The notes: generated from the letters alone by a model not told the origin. A DNA stretch of 64,000 nt from Klebsormidium nitens (GCA_000708835.1 DF237071.1:1-64000); one strand, 5' to 3'. Positions 11,201 through 25,400 are shown, counted from the first letter of the stretch. Numbers and translations are program-made.

Positions 11201-14200
11201 AACGCCGTCGGAGAAACGTTTGAAAAGGAGGGTGACCTTATGGTTTCTGGCATGATGTAAACAGAAACGAACGATGTGCGAGACGGACCTCTGTAAGTGC
11301 CCACATCGTGCTACAAGAGTTCAAAATAGGAGCAGCAGGACGTGGGAACGTGCAGGGTCTGCGGTTTTGCTCTTGACTTTGCATTTAGGCCAGTTTTCAC
11401 TAGCAAGCCTCCGTATGTCTTCACGGCCAACACGATGTTTCGGAGGAAGAATCGCGTTCAAGGATTGCTTCAATTGCCACACCGCTAAAACAAAAGTGGG
11501 CGCGGGCGCTCGTAAGCAAAGCGGGCTTGAAAGCAGGGCTTCTCAAACTAAACATCATAGCGAGGCAAATCTTGGGTGACCGTTTGAGAGCGGCGTCAGA
11601 CAGGTGGAATTTGGGGCCCTGGCGAATGTGGAGCACTATTTGTATGCCCAGGAGGATTACCTCAAGACCGCCACGAAATTTATTGAACTTTGGTCAGAGG
11701 TTAAGGCTAAGCGATTCGAAGAAGCGAAAGAACGCGATACAAAAAGCTGTCGTGGTCCTTGGAAGAGCAATCAAACACATTTGCAACGGCTGAGAGGCCA
11801 TAGCCGCGGCGGCATCAACACTTTTGAGTCAAGGAGGTGGGCAATTGGCCTCAAAAATCGACCCATCAACTCTCATAGCCGCAACGTCAGCCACACGAGC
11901 CAGGCTGACAACGACCCATCAACAACATCATCAAGCACGAAGCAGACAAGTGCAGCGTCAGAGTTGAGTTCAAAGAAGCGTGGGCACTTAAACATGAGCC
12001 CACATCAAGAAGTCTCGCCACAGTCCCGATGGTGACTCGTAAACCATTATTGAAAGGTGGTACATGCGGTAGTGGCGAAGAAGCATCATTTTTCCAAGCA
12101 GGTGTTTAGAATCGCCACGAGGCCAGGAGAAGCGAATATTTACGGCACCGAAAGACAAAGCAACAAAATAGATACGTTTGACGCGTGCGCGTTTAAGCGT
12201 TTCCAAGCATGGGGGCTCCACGTATGCTTCCGATCGGTATGAATCTAGCAAAACCTCTCTTCCTTGAGAATGCACGCGAGTGCTGGCCCTGTCTGAAGGG
12301 ATCTGTGAAGTTGGAATGGGGTATCTCTCACTCGCACCTGCATTTCTGCACAGTCTGCAGGGTCATTAAAGGATCGTGGCCACCTATGAGTAATTTGTAT
12401 TCTTTCGTTAAGAGGCACGTAGCGTAGAATGATGCAAGGTGGCCTGAAAGATGACCCCGAAGCATTTAAACTGACGATGTTTGAATCTGGACCCGTTTTT
12501 CCAGTGAGTATAGACTTTAGTTAGCATGCCCAGGCAGTCTGACAGAGAGTCTGTCTGATAACCAACTTTTACTTCCGTGTTGCATTCAGATCTGCCTTCA
12601 AACCCCTCCAGTCAATCGCAAAATCTATACCGCAGATAAAGAAACGCATGCCAGCCAAATAATAAGCCAGGAACAGCTTGAAGCAGCTCAAGAAGAGGTG
12701 GGCAAGCGGCCACTACCAATCCTCAAGAGACGGGCAAGCGGCCACTACCAGTCCTAAATAGTGCTGAAGTCAGAGTTTTGGCTTCGTGTCCGACTCAGAA
12801 GCAGTGGGCCCGTTCAGACTCAGTTTCCAAATCGTGGCCATTATGACATCCGCGATGCACAATCCTCTTTCAAGCCCCAAAAACAATGGCACCAAGAAAA
12901 GAAATATTAGAGCTGTCGGCCACACGAAGGATTGGACGACTACAGACAAATCATGCTGAAGCGACACTGTGACCGGAAAGCACGACCAAGCAGCTCGTGG
13001 GTAGATTCGCATCGACAAACCACGTTGTAAAACGAGCGTGGCTCTCAGAAACATCTGGAATACATGTGGGCACATTGATAGCCCTTTGTAACATCATAGC
13101 CAGTACTTAAACGCCCAAGCGTGCTTTCGATAGAAGATAGGTAGAGGCTGATGAACTTCAACGACTGCGATATGAACCAAACCTCTAGGCCTTCTTGAGA
13201 GCTCAGCCGCCGACGGCCACAAGAAGAGTTTCGGAAACTTAGCCAACTAGTGTCTATGCGCAAAAGAGAAACGCAGTAGGACCAGTGATTAAGAGACTGT
13301 TGCTTCAAAAGCTTTCCTTGACATCAGACTCAGCCCGGAATCTTTCAAAAGCGGAGGACTGATTCTGGAACCAAGTACACCACGCTTAGAGAGGGCCACG
13401 TCCTTTACACAGCCCCAATTCCGCACTTTGTTTGCGCCAAGCGAGACGGTTGATAGCCATTGTTCGGTGGTCGTGAGGCCAAAGTACGAACATTCTGGAG
13501 GTATGCAGGGCACCACAGTATATACATCTGCAATCGCTCCAACAAATGTTGCGAGGTGCTCGAGACAGCCTGAGCCTACAGGGAAATTAGAAGGTCGCGA
13601 AAATGTTGCGAGAAAAACGCCCTCAACGTCAGGTACCAGAACAAAGAAAATCAAGGCTTGGACATTGATATTTTAGAGCTACATCATAGCCGCTTCTTAT
13701 CATAGTCACTGAAGGTTTTGGCAGCAGGGTGCATGGATGGCGCGAAACAGACTCACAAGAGGAGACGTCAAAGGTCTCTAATACCAAGGATTGAACCACG
13801 AGAGCGCTATTCAAAGCGGACTAGGCCGCGGCTGCTCCAGAAGTGGGCCGATCGAAAAAGAAGACATTTGGAGGGAAGTCATACCAACAAGAAAACATGG
13901 CATTCTTACGACGGGAGCTTATGGGACTCGCACATCGGATTTCAGTCTAAAGAATGCACAAGCACGTTCACAAAGTACCGGCTGCTCTCTGATTCTTCCC
14001 AGCATGAAAGGTGAGCCATTTGCAGAAATTTTGTAATTCAATCAAAGGTTTCAGGTCAGACAAGTCTACAGTGCACTCACACAGATCCGACAAGGTCAAA
14101 AGCATGCAAAAACGTCCGCCGTTCCAAGTGCTCTGACCGGCGGAGAATGTTTCTAAAGATGGCAAAAAATTGATCCACAGTGAAATCAGGTTTTACAATA

Positions 14201-14232
14201 AAGGCGAAGAAGAAGCAATTCACCGCACTTAC
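11201..14232. other. Gene-poor stretch with decayed repeat fragments
   Basis: I find no exon that joins into a gene. Around 11590-11690 a piece of block E is recognisable (GTATGCCCAGGAGGATTACC). This explains the 143-codon open frame at 11604-12035, which is not a gene. A 22-base direct repeat (GGGCAAGCGGCCACTACCA) occurs twice at about 12699-12755, 32 bp apart. Short TCATAGCCGC-like boxes near 11806, 11876 and 13684 look like old relatives of the array box. Confidence 0.5.
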
Positions 14233-14574
14233 ACGAGAAATATGGCGCCAAACGCGATGTGCAGGCACCGCTCAAAGTGCTCCGGCCGGCGCATGCTCCT
14301 CCGCAACGACGGCAGGCCCGCGTGTCCCGACAGCGACACGATCATGATCCCCGCCCCGGTTGGTAACGACGCGGCTTTTACGAACGTGTGCTGATGCGCG
14401 CCGGTCCCGGTTACTTGCGCCGAGTCGGGGTCCAATAGGAGCGCGCCCACGACGACAGCTGTCCACAGAAGACTGGACGAGACGCCGGAGATGGCAATGC
14501 CGGTGAGGCGGGAGAAGCCGCGGACCCAGATGGAGGGGAGGACGGCGGCCAGGCTGCCGAGAATCAAGGAGTGC
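14233..14574 (-). pseudogene. Solitary intact copy of amino acid transporter exon 3
   Basis: On the minus strand this 342 bp segment encodes 114 residues matching exon 3 of the AVT-like transporter at 28886-29227: the same length, the same phases, an AG acceptor before it and a strong donor (CTCGT then GTAAGT) after it. It covers two membrane segments and the family signature SLSGHAGLPSLRRSM. By eye about 27 bases differ from the true exon, yet only about five residues change, so most differences are silent. It lies 5 kb downstream of the terminal exon of that gene, and no partner exons are visible on either side. It may be the relic of a second transporter gene, an exon of a gene continuing beyond the left edge, or an assembly artefact. 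I call it a pseudogene only because nothing joins to it. Confidence 0.75.
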
Positions 14575-16083
14575 CTTTGGGAAGATACTGACCCGAATCC
14601 TCGCAGAACCGGACTACCGGGGAAAGCCTTGGAATCAACTTTGGGGGCAAAAGGAGTCTTGCAAATCTGTGCTTTGTCGATCTGCTGGTCTACGGGCATG
14701 GTGTGATCTCGCCCGACATCAGAGTGATCCTCGTAGTCGCAGTGCGTCTCGAACGCAGGCATCAAAAGGCTCCTCACGGTCCGGCTTGAGAAAGTGACTC
14801 CTATGGGTCCTCGATTCGCAATTGCTGAGGCAAGCTTGGTACACGCTTCTGCTCAGACAAACGTGGCTAAGAGTAACAAAAGTCCATAATGGCAAGCAAC
14901 GCAGGGGCAGGCTACCGTGACGTGCACCTCCTTTCCTATTCAAGGAAGGTGCATATTGATCTTCTGGGCCCGCATTATTTTCAGGGGGGGGAAAAGTACA
15001 AACCAGAAAGAAGCCGCACAACCGGTAAAGCAATGCCATACTTCAAAAAGATGGCGTCGGGAAAGTATCTGGTCACTTGAGCAAGAAGCTCTTCGTGTTC
15101 CGCTCACTCAGCGACCAACGCCCACACGGGCTTGACAAATTCCCCAAGAAAGGGGTCAAAGGCGCCCAATACTCTCTTTTGCGGACCGTGTAAGAAGCGA
15201 CAATTCGAATTTATCAGCATTTTTTTGGATGCCATGAAAATGTCAAAGCAAGAGAGGTATGTCAAACCAACGTACTGCATGCGTTCGAACTGTTAATCAC
15301 CAGGATGGACAACTTCGTCATCAGCGGGTAACCTGCTTGTACTGATGAGCAGATTGCTCGACAGCTCATACCCTCATAGCCTTTCTTCTTTCGGAAACAT
15401 CTCCTTATGGCCGTTTCGGAAGCCGTCTGATTGCGCGACGAGAGGAAGCAAGTACGTTACCTCGGATGAACTGCATACCCAAACAGAGTAGGCAACGACT
15501 ATAGCTAATGAAGGCACACGCGCTTATCCAGGTTTTATTCAACCTGCGAAGCTGATGCAAAACAACAAATTTACGCCGCTTTGAGAAACTCTGTTTATAC
15601 GCAGACGTACCAGGAGACGTCCTCGTTACAGCTCCTTATATCAGCCCCCAACCAACGACTTTCGAAAAGTCGATGGAGAAGTGTCCCAGGATCCGGTTGA
15701 AAAGAGCGTACCACCCTCAACCATGACGTCAGGGAGTACCGCCTCGCATCAATCTTTGAGCAAACAAGCCCAATGATGCAATATCGCCCATCATGGCCAC
15801 ACTACACTAGAGTAATGCTTGATTCCAGAGAGCAAGATGGATCATTCAGGGCTAGCTTACAAAAATCGAGCAGGCAAGAAATGCAAGCGGGACGCACGTT
15901 CTCCTAAAGACCCCAGCACAAGCGGTGGTAAAGCTGAGTGCTCGGAACGAAACAGGTACATTCGATTGCGGGCCTGGTTCGTATTTTTTTCCGCGGAAGC
16001 GGAAATTGTCACGAGCAAAATCGAGCTTTGATGCTGGCAGCCTCGTCTTGACGATACATAAAAGCCGCCAAGCATGACAACGT

Positions 16084-16137
16084 ACCTACTACAAAGCTAC
16101 CTACAAAGCTACCTACAAAGCTACCTACTACAAAGCT
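16084..16137. repeat. Short minisatellite of 12-15 bp units
   Basis: Four units built on ACCTACAAAGCT: lengths 15, 12, 12 and 15, where the outer two carry an extra CTA. This is simple tandem repetition with no evident function. Confidence 0.85.
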
Positions 16138-16704
16138 TTTCAAGGCCCTAGTCAAAGCGACTGCACCTTTTGAACGATATCAGATTGGCAAGTCCACAAA
16201 TAGTACGCGGCTTCTGGGACTATCATGACAACGCTGGCCTTGTCTCTCCGGACAAAGGGCGCGACCCAGATTCGTCATAGCCGCACTTCAATTCCAGTGA
16301 GAATCAAGAGAATCTATTGAAACCAAGGACGGGTCCTTTCATTGTGCAGATCCACAGCGGAAATTGCAGCATGCGCACCGAGTTTGTGGTATCCAAACGT
16401 GGAAAAAAGGATTGACCTCACGCAAGACGGCTAATTCCTTGCATGCTCTCAAAGACGTGGCATCCGTGGGAACGTACCCGAATACGCTGAGCAACGCCAG
16501 TACTCGAGAGTGCCCATCTTCATAGCCCGTTTACAATCCTGTTCGCCTACAAACGAATTTAGTAAAACCACCCAAGCTTCAACCAGAATAGTTCGTTGTG
16601 TCTGAGATCTCTCCGTTGTAAACAGCAAGCCACGCGAGGCTTATGATGCCATTCTGGCATAATCTACAATCTCGAGTAAGAATTCTACAAGATTGAACAA
16701 GGTA

Positions 16705-16724
16705 NNNNNNNNNNNNNNNNNNNN
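16705..16724. other. Assembly gap of 20 N
   Basis: Twenty undetermined bases join two pieces of sequence. The true distance across the gap is unknown, which matters for interpreting the solitary transporter exon on its left side. Confidence 0.99.
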
Positions 16725-19482
16725 ACAATCCGACCATGAAAGCGGGATTATTTATGCTGATTCCGATCACAATCCGAACGCCCTATGTCCTCTCTTGGAC
16801 AGGGAGTTTTAGGCCCATTCTGGCAGTTTTGGAGCTTCCGAGGACCATTCCGGAATTAATTAACCTTTCCGAATTTCCACTTTCCGAACGAGAAATCCGA
16901 ATTTCTGACTTTCCGAATGCAAATAATTATTTATTTATTCGGAATCATTTCCTTGGACTACGGTATTACCAGGTCTTTGGTGCCTTCGATTCCTGAAAAG
17001 AAGCTCGAAGCGCTCGCCCTGTCGAAAAGGAACACGGTAGACTGACCAGACTCCCACGCTCGACAGCAACTGAAGCACGGTTTAGACATGAGAGAACTCC
17101 CGCTAAACGGCCTGGCTGTGGAGGAAACAAATCAATGACGATCTAGATTCATGGGCTGAAACGAGGTACAGCTGCTAACGACACCGCCTGCCTGGCGCCT
17201 CGGTACGGCTGAAGATTCACTCCCTACCCCTCGACTCACAATCTCTTTTGCATCAGCCGAGCCGGAACAAAAGGGACAGAAACGATTGGAGGCTGAGAGG
17301 GGATCAGATGACGAATCCGTTCCCCCCGCAAATGGCCCCACTTTGATGAAGAACCTATGCAATTCGTGCTAGAAGAAGCGGGTTCGTGTCAATTGACAGG
17401 CTGCAAGGTAGTAGAGCATGAGTGGGACGAATCAAGGGGCCTTGAGAATACATGAGTGCAAACAATGCATGACCGGGGCAACATGGTTTCGAAGTGCTAT
17501 CCAACCATGTCAGCAAACAGTGACGTCTCAGGAGACGCAACAAGCTTCAAAACGGAAAAGAGGGTGACCAGAACTGAAGGATAATGATTCCAGAGACGGA
17601 AGATCGTCTTTCGGCCCGAGAACTTCACGGTCGCAATTAAGTTCACGAGAACTGAAGCAGTGAGCAGAGACAACTCATTGAGTCCTCATCCTTTCATTGC
17701 CGCCGTTCCTCAAAGAATCTCCGAAAAACCAGAGAGCTCCGCGCGCACCCTTTGCACCTGTGTCATGCTCCAATAAGATCAACCAATCAGCCAACTTAAG
17801 ACAAGCCTTCATAGCACGTCCCTATTCGTCAAACCCGAAAGGGACGATCCCAAGCACATGCGCAGAGGCGCAAAAGCTGCAACCAACGATGGGGTTACCT
17901 TTCAAATTAAAAGAATATTGCAAGGTGACAACGATTTCAAGAACAGGTCACGGTCGGAGTGCACATCAAAGGCTGTTCCTTGCTGACCCGTGTCGACACG
18001 GAGCATACACTGTTGCTAAGTAAACGCTCTCGTCCTGAGGCCTCGTCAGCACCACTGACTCTTAAAGAGCACTCAATGTGTTTCCAGAGCCTCTCCTTCT
18101 GGGCTTGCAAATGCATTTCTGAAGGTAAGGCAGTAATGACGGGCCATGCGGCGTGAAACCGATAGCGGGGTGAGCAGCGTAAGCAACATAATGGTCAGAA
18201 TCGCAACCGTACTTTTGAGTGTTGAACCGCATTGAAAATATGTATTCGTGAAGAGTCTCCCCTGGCCCTGAGCAGACTGCTCGCGATGGCTGCAATCTAC
18301 TGACCCTCTTTGTGACCTGCTCTATGGAGACGCCGTTCCGTACCAACTCAAGAAGCTTCGTATGACCATGAACTTCCAATCCCGTCAGCGGTTTTGAGAC
18401 CTGTAAAAAATCGCGGCGAAGCAGCTGCGCAAATGTCTAATGCACATTACAAAAAGACCGGACGCCTGCCTTGCAAGTGGCTCAAAAGCCAAAGTACGAT
18501 GTATAAGCTCTCTAAGCTCATCGAACTCATCACAGCCATGAAAGTTGAAAGCTCTCACAGGCTTGCTCCTGAAAGGTTGATAGATTTTCAGTCCAAAAGC
18601 CCTTCACGTCCGACCGAGGCAGAGAACCAAAAATACGATCCGTTCAAAGCCGGCTCTAGATCAGGCTGAGAGACACGTGACCTTTGGTTGGAAAGGGAAA
18701 AGGTGGCTCCCGGCGGCCATCACAAGTTGCCACAGCCGAACACTAACGGCTACAGACATGCCACATGAACAATTCTGAAGCTCCTCTGATGTTAAGAACA
18801 TCCAGAAACCGCCACAAAGTCACTTTTGCATAGAACTCAAAGTACGGGCATCAGCCTCGTAACATTTGATAACTACCGAGAAACGCTAGTAGTTTGGAAA
18901 CGTCGTAGCCACCCCTCGAGTGATCCGGAAGGCGTGAATAATCAAGTGCCTTGCCAAATCAGGAGCGGAATTTTGTCATAAGAAGCATAAAGTCAAGTGA
19001 ACATATTTGAGCAATAAGAGTCTATACTCTTGAAAGGCTGCAAACGGCACACTCTAGAATGCAGCGACGTATTTCGTGAGCAGACCCGTGAAAGGTAATC
19101 CCATTGGTACTCCCATCGAAGCAGACAGAAGACCCCACATTTATGTTGGATCGAAGCAGATCGGACCTTTTCCTTTCCCAAAGGTGCTATAAGTGCTAGC
19201 TCAAGTTGAAAGCAGTCTGAAGACGCGGTCAAGCAAAAGCCGCCACACTCCTCGAACTCAGACGACGGGCTTGAGTCCGGAAGTAGCTCAAATGATAAGG
19301 TAACAAGCACCTGCTTCGGCAGATCAAGAACGGCATACAGGAAGTGCATGCATGATGAAATGTCCCCACCTGTTGAAAAAACCGAGTCGAAAATTCGTGA
19401 AACTAATGGTGCTCTTCGAAGCACGTCTTTGAATGGTTGGTTCCGATCAAATGACTGTCGAAATCGCGAATTGAGAACTGAT

Positions 19483-22400
19483 TCAAGACGGCGGAAGGTA
19501 ACCGGGCGCTTTTGTCCTTCTGAGCTTCTCGACGTCTATCACTCCGATGAACACCGCACAAGCTGCCCCTACGCACACCAGCGCAGCTACTAGAGTCCGT
19601 TGCCGCAAACCCATCTCGTTCCGGTGCAACCTGCAGAGACAAGGAGACCGACTTAGAGCTTGTCGATTATCTAGATACCAAACAAAAACCGAGCGGAGTC
19701 ACGCAGTCACTTGGAGAACCATCGAAAGACGACACTGCTCGGAAAGGGATCAAATGCAGATAAGGGCTGTCGCCAGGACTACAGAAGATTGGTATTGGAG
19801 CCCGTCCCATGATAGCCTGAAGTTCGATCCTAGTCATTTAGTACCTGTCCTGCTTGAGAGCTAAGTTAATCGATCCGTAAGGAAGCCAAGATTGCCGCAT
19901 GACTCTGCACGACTCAAACAGAATTTTAGAATACCCCGAAGCTGGCGCTCTTGGCCCAAGTTGGCCACTTATTTAGACTTACCAACTGCGAATAGGGACA
20001 AACCCGCGCATTAGCGCTGATCGCCGCTGCTTGGGCCCTTTCAAAATGCAGAAAACAAGGCAAACACATCCCTCGCACGCCGTAGAAGATAACGAGAAGC
20101 GGAAGTGTGCCTCCTCACAGGTTCTAAAATACAGTTGGCAGCCGCTAGAAGGCGCGAACACTCTTCGCAGAACTTGACCACGACAAAGACCGGACTAGTG
20201 TCACATGTAATCGAGGAGCTTGGCAGCAGCAGCGAGAAGCGAACTTTTCAGATTTTGACCCTGCCAAGTCTCACGAGCAAAGCGGACACGTGGCATCCAC
20301 AAGGGGTACATGACCCTTGGCAGCAGCGGGGGAGGCCCCGTGATTGCGAGCTTCCGAAGTATCATGATCTTTCAAAAGCGGCCACGTGGCATTCACGCCT
20401 GTAGAAGATACCTGGCAGCAGCAGCAGGGAAGACCCCCATGCTTGCAACTCTTCCTCAATCTCCGACAAACTTTGCAAAAGCTGACACGTGGCACTCACA
20501 CGTAGTAGAAGACACCTGGCAGCAGCAGCGAGGAGCACATGCTGGCCACTCCGCCCACGAGCGACTCCACGTAGCCCAGCACGTCGTACGCCACCACGGA
20601 CACCGCGTACGCCACGCCCAGGACCACTGTCCGCAAACAACGCTCCACGATCGCTGCAACAGGGCAAAGAAAGCTCCTTTTTAAGAGAGGGCATACTTCA
20701 AGGGCATCTTAGACTGGTTGGGTTGAAGTACCCGAAAACACACACGGATCGCGGATGTCATTGGCAAAACCAGCGTCCGCAAAGACCGCTCCACCGCTGT
20801 ACGCCAGCTGCGAGTTTCTTTCGGAGAGTGATTTCGACATTTAGAAATGTTGCCGGCAGAGTCCATAAGAACTGATAGTCAAAATCGTCGTATGTCAACA
20901 TGAAACAAGAATAGGACAGAGCCCGCCGAAGATAACCTGACTCGCGCGCTTTTGCTGGCGTGTACGCCATGTCAGTGGTGAGCTCTGCAATACGAACCAT
21001 AGTAGAGAGGGCGTAGGGGGTCAAAGGTTTGCTATGATTTCGACTGGAGCGGACTAGGAAGTCTGCAACAGACTCGCATGAGTGTTTCGATGTGTTGCAG
21101 GCCAATCGAGGGTCCGAGCTTCCGTGTTCCTCGAGCCGCCAAGTCGCGTCTTTTTCATAAAGCGTAAGGAGACCTGAAGAGAGGAGAAACAACCGCTGTA
21201 GAAGCGGTAGATCGAAGGAACAGGCAATCAAAGCGAAGGGGACGGTGAACGAAAGACAGAACAGTCGACCGTACCCGACGCAAACACTTTCCGGTTCCTG
21301 TGCGACATATCAACAGGTAAGTTCCGCCAAAGCAGACACGAGCGGCAAAATCCTCAAGCAGGCGTGAAAACCTTTACTATGATGATGAAAACAAATTGGG
21401 TAACAATTTGAACCACCTCCAGGAATCCAACGTTTGACGTTCTCAGCTCGTTACCTGATGCGCGCGCTTTCGTGGTCCCCTGCGCCATGTCGATGATAAG
21501 CTCCGCGAGCACGAACACGAGCGGCGAGATCGTGGAGAAGGAACTGAGCGCAACTAGAGCGGAGAGCAGCTGCGAGAGGCTGATCTCGAACGCGCCCAAC
21601 TTGAGAAGCTTCCACCCCGCGACAGAGGAAGAAGTTGCCAGATTGTGGGTGACGAGAACGGAACAGCTTTCACCGAAGTACTGATAAGCGGCGGCGCCCA
21701 TTAGAGCGTACCTGCAGGGAAAAGCAAGGTCCTGAATAGAAAAATCTTGCTTGGCTTTTGAGCCTTACTGATGTTCCAAACTGCAATCCTGTGAAGCAAG
21801 AATTTGGGTGTAAGTTTCTTTTTCTCCGCGGAGGAACCCAATGTTGCCAGACAATCAGCGACGTCACATGAGCAGCATTTGCTGAACTACTGTCATGCGG
21901 CAGCTGTCATCAGCGCGTATCGTCAAAGAATCAGAATTTCTACCTTCAGATTTCAATAGAGCTTAGGAACCTGACAAAAGCTGGCGACGGAAGCTGACGT
22001 GGCAAAGTAGTTTGCGGCAAGTAGAGGCCAGAGCTCAAGCAAGCCGCGGCGCCCAGCAAAGCTTATTTGCGCGGCATGCAGAGAAGCTGCTTCTTACAAT
22101 CTGCTTGTTTTTAGAGCGCACCAACCTACGAATGGGTTGAGTCTCACATCTCGCTGAAACAGCCTCAACGGTGCTAGATTGCGTGAATTGAGCAACAAGA
22201 AATGATTTAGCTTTTGTCAGAGTTATGCTAAGCTACGGCAGCTAACAAGGGCGTTCACGTGTTCGATGACCATGCTTGCTTTCGCTTTTAAAAACCGCAC
22301 TTTTGCGTGGTTCAGGACTGGTGTGCGGCAGGAAACAGCAATTGCGTATGAGCAAAGAGCACACGGGCTTTGGCTATGAGGGACACAAACCCGAACTCGC

Positions 22401-25400
22401 CCTTGTTTTGTCAGAACTTTGGAGTGTTCATCTGCGTCTGCGCCTATAAGAGCGGTCCCTTCGAAATGCACACCGGTAGTCAATTCCGTTCCCAGCCTGA
22501 CATCCTCCTGCCTGGAAGCGTGTTGTCCGGCTAAGCGTATATTCACCCCTCCCAATCACGAAGGAAACGCCACCAAATCCATCAGTGCCGGGAAACTTAC
22601 TACTTAGAAAGTCCACTTAAGCTAAGACCGGCAGGGAGTCTCGGACTGGATAGAACACCTCATCGTTAGCGATGCAAACGCAGTCGGTCAGGTCCAGAAA
22701 AAGTGCGACAAAGCGCTTGCACAACTGCATAGGGCAGGCAAGAGGCAAAGTATGAGGGGATGGTTGGCCGCAGTCTGGACAATAAGCAACCAAAGGAGCT
22801 GATTTTGACAAACCAGTGCAATAATCTGATGCCAGGGAAACTTCGAAAGTGGCAACGGCCTAAGGAACCCTGCTACGAGATTGCTTAGCACTTGTGCGCT
22901 GTGGCAGACAACGGCAGCCGCGTCAGGGCTTCCTTGTCGCCTGAGCGCGGATGCGTGTGTCCGCCCTACCAAAAGCGTAAATGCTCGAGCAAGAATCGCC
23001 CGGCTAACGCAAGCGGGGAGAGAATCGCAGAGGAATGAGAGCAGGTAGTGGTGGCGTCCGGGACCCTACAACTACGTAAGCGCTCACTGGAGCTCACAGT
23101 CTAGTCCTCTTCATGGCCGTGCTGCGCTGACCAAGAAAGCTGCAAGGAATGCAACTGTTGCTGGTGGCCGTCGGAGATGAGAGCAGATCACGAGCTTGAG
23201 CTAAAGAGCCCACAATCTGTAAGCTCGTCATGGCCGCGCTGCGCTGACTGAAAGTTGCAAAAAATTCGAGCACGTGGTCGTGGCGTCGGAGAGGAACGAA
23301 TCGAAGAACTCAGCGCAAAGGTGAGCCCACGATCATCAAAGTTCGGTATGGCCGCGATGCGCTGACTGAAAGCTGCGACGATTCCGAGCGATCTGATCGG
23401 GGCTTCGGAGAGGAACGAAGCTCAGACCTGAGCGCAAAGGTGAGCTGACGATTGAGGGTCGTCATGGCCGCGGTGCGAACGGGAATGCGCCAACGAAAAA
23501 TGCAAAGGATTCGAGTAAGTAGCGGTGGTGTCGACGCCGATGAGGCTTCGGTGTTCTACGACTTCCGGTTGTCTACTAGGTTTGTGATAGCCGTCCTGCG
23601 GTAATTGAAAGTTGCAACATTTGTAAAACAGGCAGTGCTGGCGTCATAAAAATCACCGAAAGTGAAAATTCGAGAGCTAAAATGAGCCCACGAATTGTTC
23701 CGACTCATGATGGTTGAGAGGCACTTATTGGAGGCTGAACAGAATGGAGCAGGTCATGGTGGCGGTCGGAGATGGCCTCACGGGAAGGAAATTTGCGGGC
23801 TAAAGTGAGCCCGCATACATCTAAGCTCATCATGGCCGCAAGTCGGTCGCTCAGGCTCATACATACAAAGGGGGAAGAACAGAAAAACGGGGTCTGCTGC
23901 TGAAGGCCGATCTTTTGCGAGCCTAATTCCCCTACCTTGGGACCGTTTCTCAACGTTTAGGGCAGCCCAAGACGATATGAAAACAGTGCAAAACAGTAGC
24001 ACGAGCAACGGCGAACTTCCTCAGTCCCTGAAGAACAGCGCACAATCTAGGGTGAGAGTGGGTAGCGCAGTGACGCTTGCACGCCGCGTGTCATCCAAGA
24101 AAAGAAGGCCACTGCCCAAAGCGGTGCATCACGATAGCTTTTTGTATAAACAGAAATGACCATGATCATGGGCAATGACCGACAGTCAGTCCGTAAGGCC
24201 CTCAGGCTATTTCTAATCGCTGCGGGGATAGGGGCAAAACCAAGGCCTGTGGCCTTTGAGCGCTGCTTCAACTTGAATGAACGAAGTAGATAAAGGATGC
24301 AAGGGGTCCTAATGGTAAAGTACTGAAGAGTAGACTATGTCAACCAGGCCGGTACGCCGCCTCACGCTCTTCTGCTAGATGAGTATATGTAACTCTACTA
24401 GACTTCAGAAAAGGTCCGCCTTCATCCTCATAAAATTGACGAAAAAGGGGAAGAGCGGGATTCTCAACTTCACCGTTTCACACTTGAGGGACTTTCAGAG
24501 ACATTGGAAGGCGTACAGAACAGATGCGCGTGTTGCAATCTCTAGTGACCTTGTATTGAATCAGCAGGCCTGTGAAACCACCAGGACACCGTTTTGTCCC
24601 TTAAGCGAAGGGAGTGCCTCGTGCCTCGTGCCTCGAATCGTCCTTGTGACGGATAATGGGCTTTCATAGAAAGTGACCCGGCTCCCATAACGTGGGCCCG
24701 GCTCCTTGGCGGGCCTTCAGAAGCCAAAGCAAAGACTACGAGAAAGGAGCAAGCAAACAAGCGGGCTCTTCAAAGCTTGCCAGGAAACATGCAAAGACAG
24801 ACTGTCCTCGCAGTCCAAGGCGCATCGGGTTAAAGGTAACCAATATCTGGGTACAGCCAGTGTGCCCGGAGAAAACATCTTCATCGCCGCTGCAAAGGGA
24901 GGCGTCCTTGTATACGCAAGCTAGTGTCAAGTAATCACGATGCAACACAAAACACCGCCCAGACTCAAACGTATTGGACGACGAGGCTGACCTTGGAACA
25001 CTTGCAATACTCGGCGTGATCTAACAATCACACCATGTGAGACGCAAGCTGAGCAGTTGCCCGTATTAGGCTTGAGGAAACCAGAAATTGTGCAGAGGGT
25101 ATTAAGGAACGCCGACCTTTGCTGTGTAGGTCGTCGATCTACATGCTAACTAGCCTGGGCAAGCAAAGCTCCCGGTGCCTCATCACACCGACTGGCTTCT
25201 GTCTTGACAAACGACTTTTCAATTCATGCGTCGCTCTCCATGGCCAGAACGCCGAGAAAACCTAGCGAGCGTGCACGCGGGCGGTCGTAAGAACCCGGCG
25301 AGAAAGGAAGGGGCGTTTGAGAGAACTCCCCTAGCCTAAGCTACTGCTCGGTGACCCTTTGTCAGCGGCATCAGAAGAAATCTGGAAACCCACGTACTTG

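Larger units (their letters stand above)
14575..19482. other. Intergenic stretch with no recognisable gene, containing an assembly gap
   Basis: Downstream of the transporter gene and before the solitary exon I see no exon-like sequence on either strand; open frames are below 145 codons and do not resemble known families. Old TCATGGCC or TCATAGCC boxes occur near 15790 and 16274. After the gap, 16860-16925 has several TTTCCGAA and AATCCGAA motifs in a row, of unknown meaning. Confidence 0.4.

Noticed and set aside
11604-12035. A 143-codon open frame on the plus strand
   Set aside because: Its start overlaps a recognisable piece of repeat block E, it has no domain signal and no splice partners.
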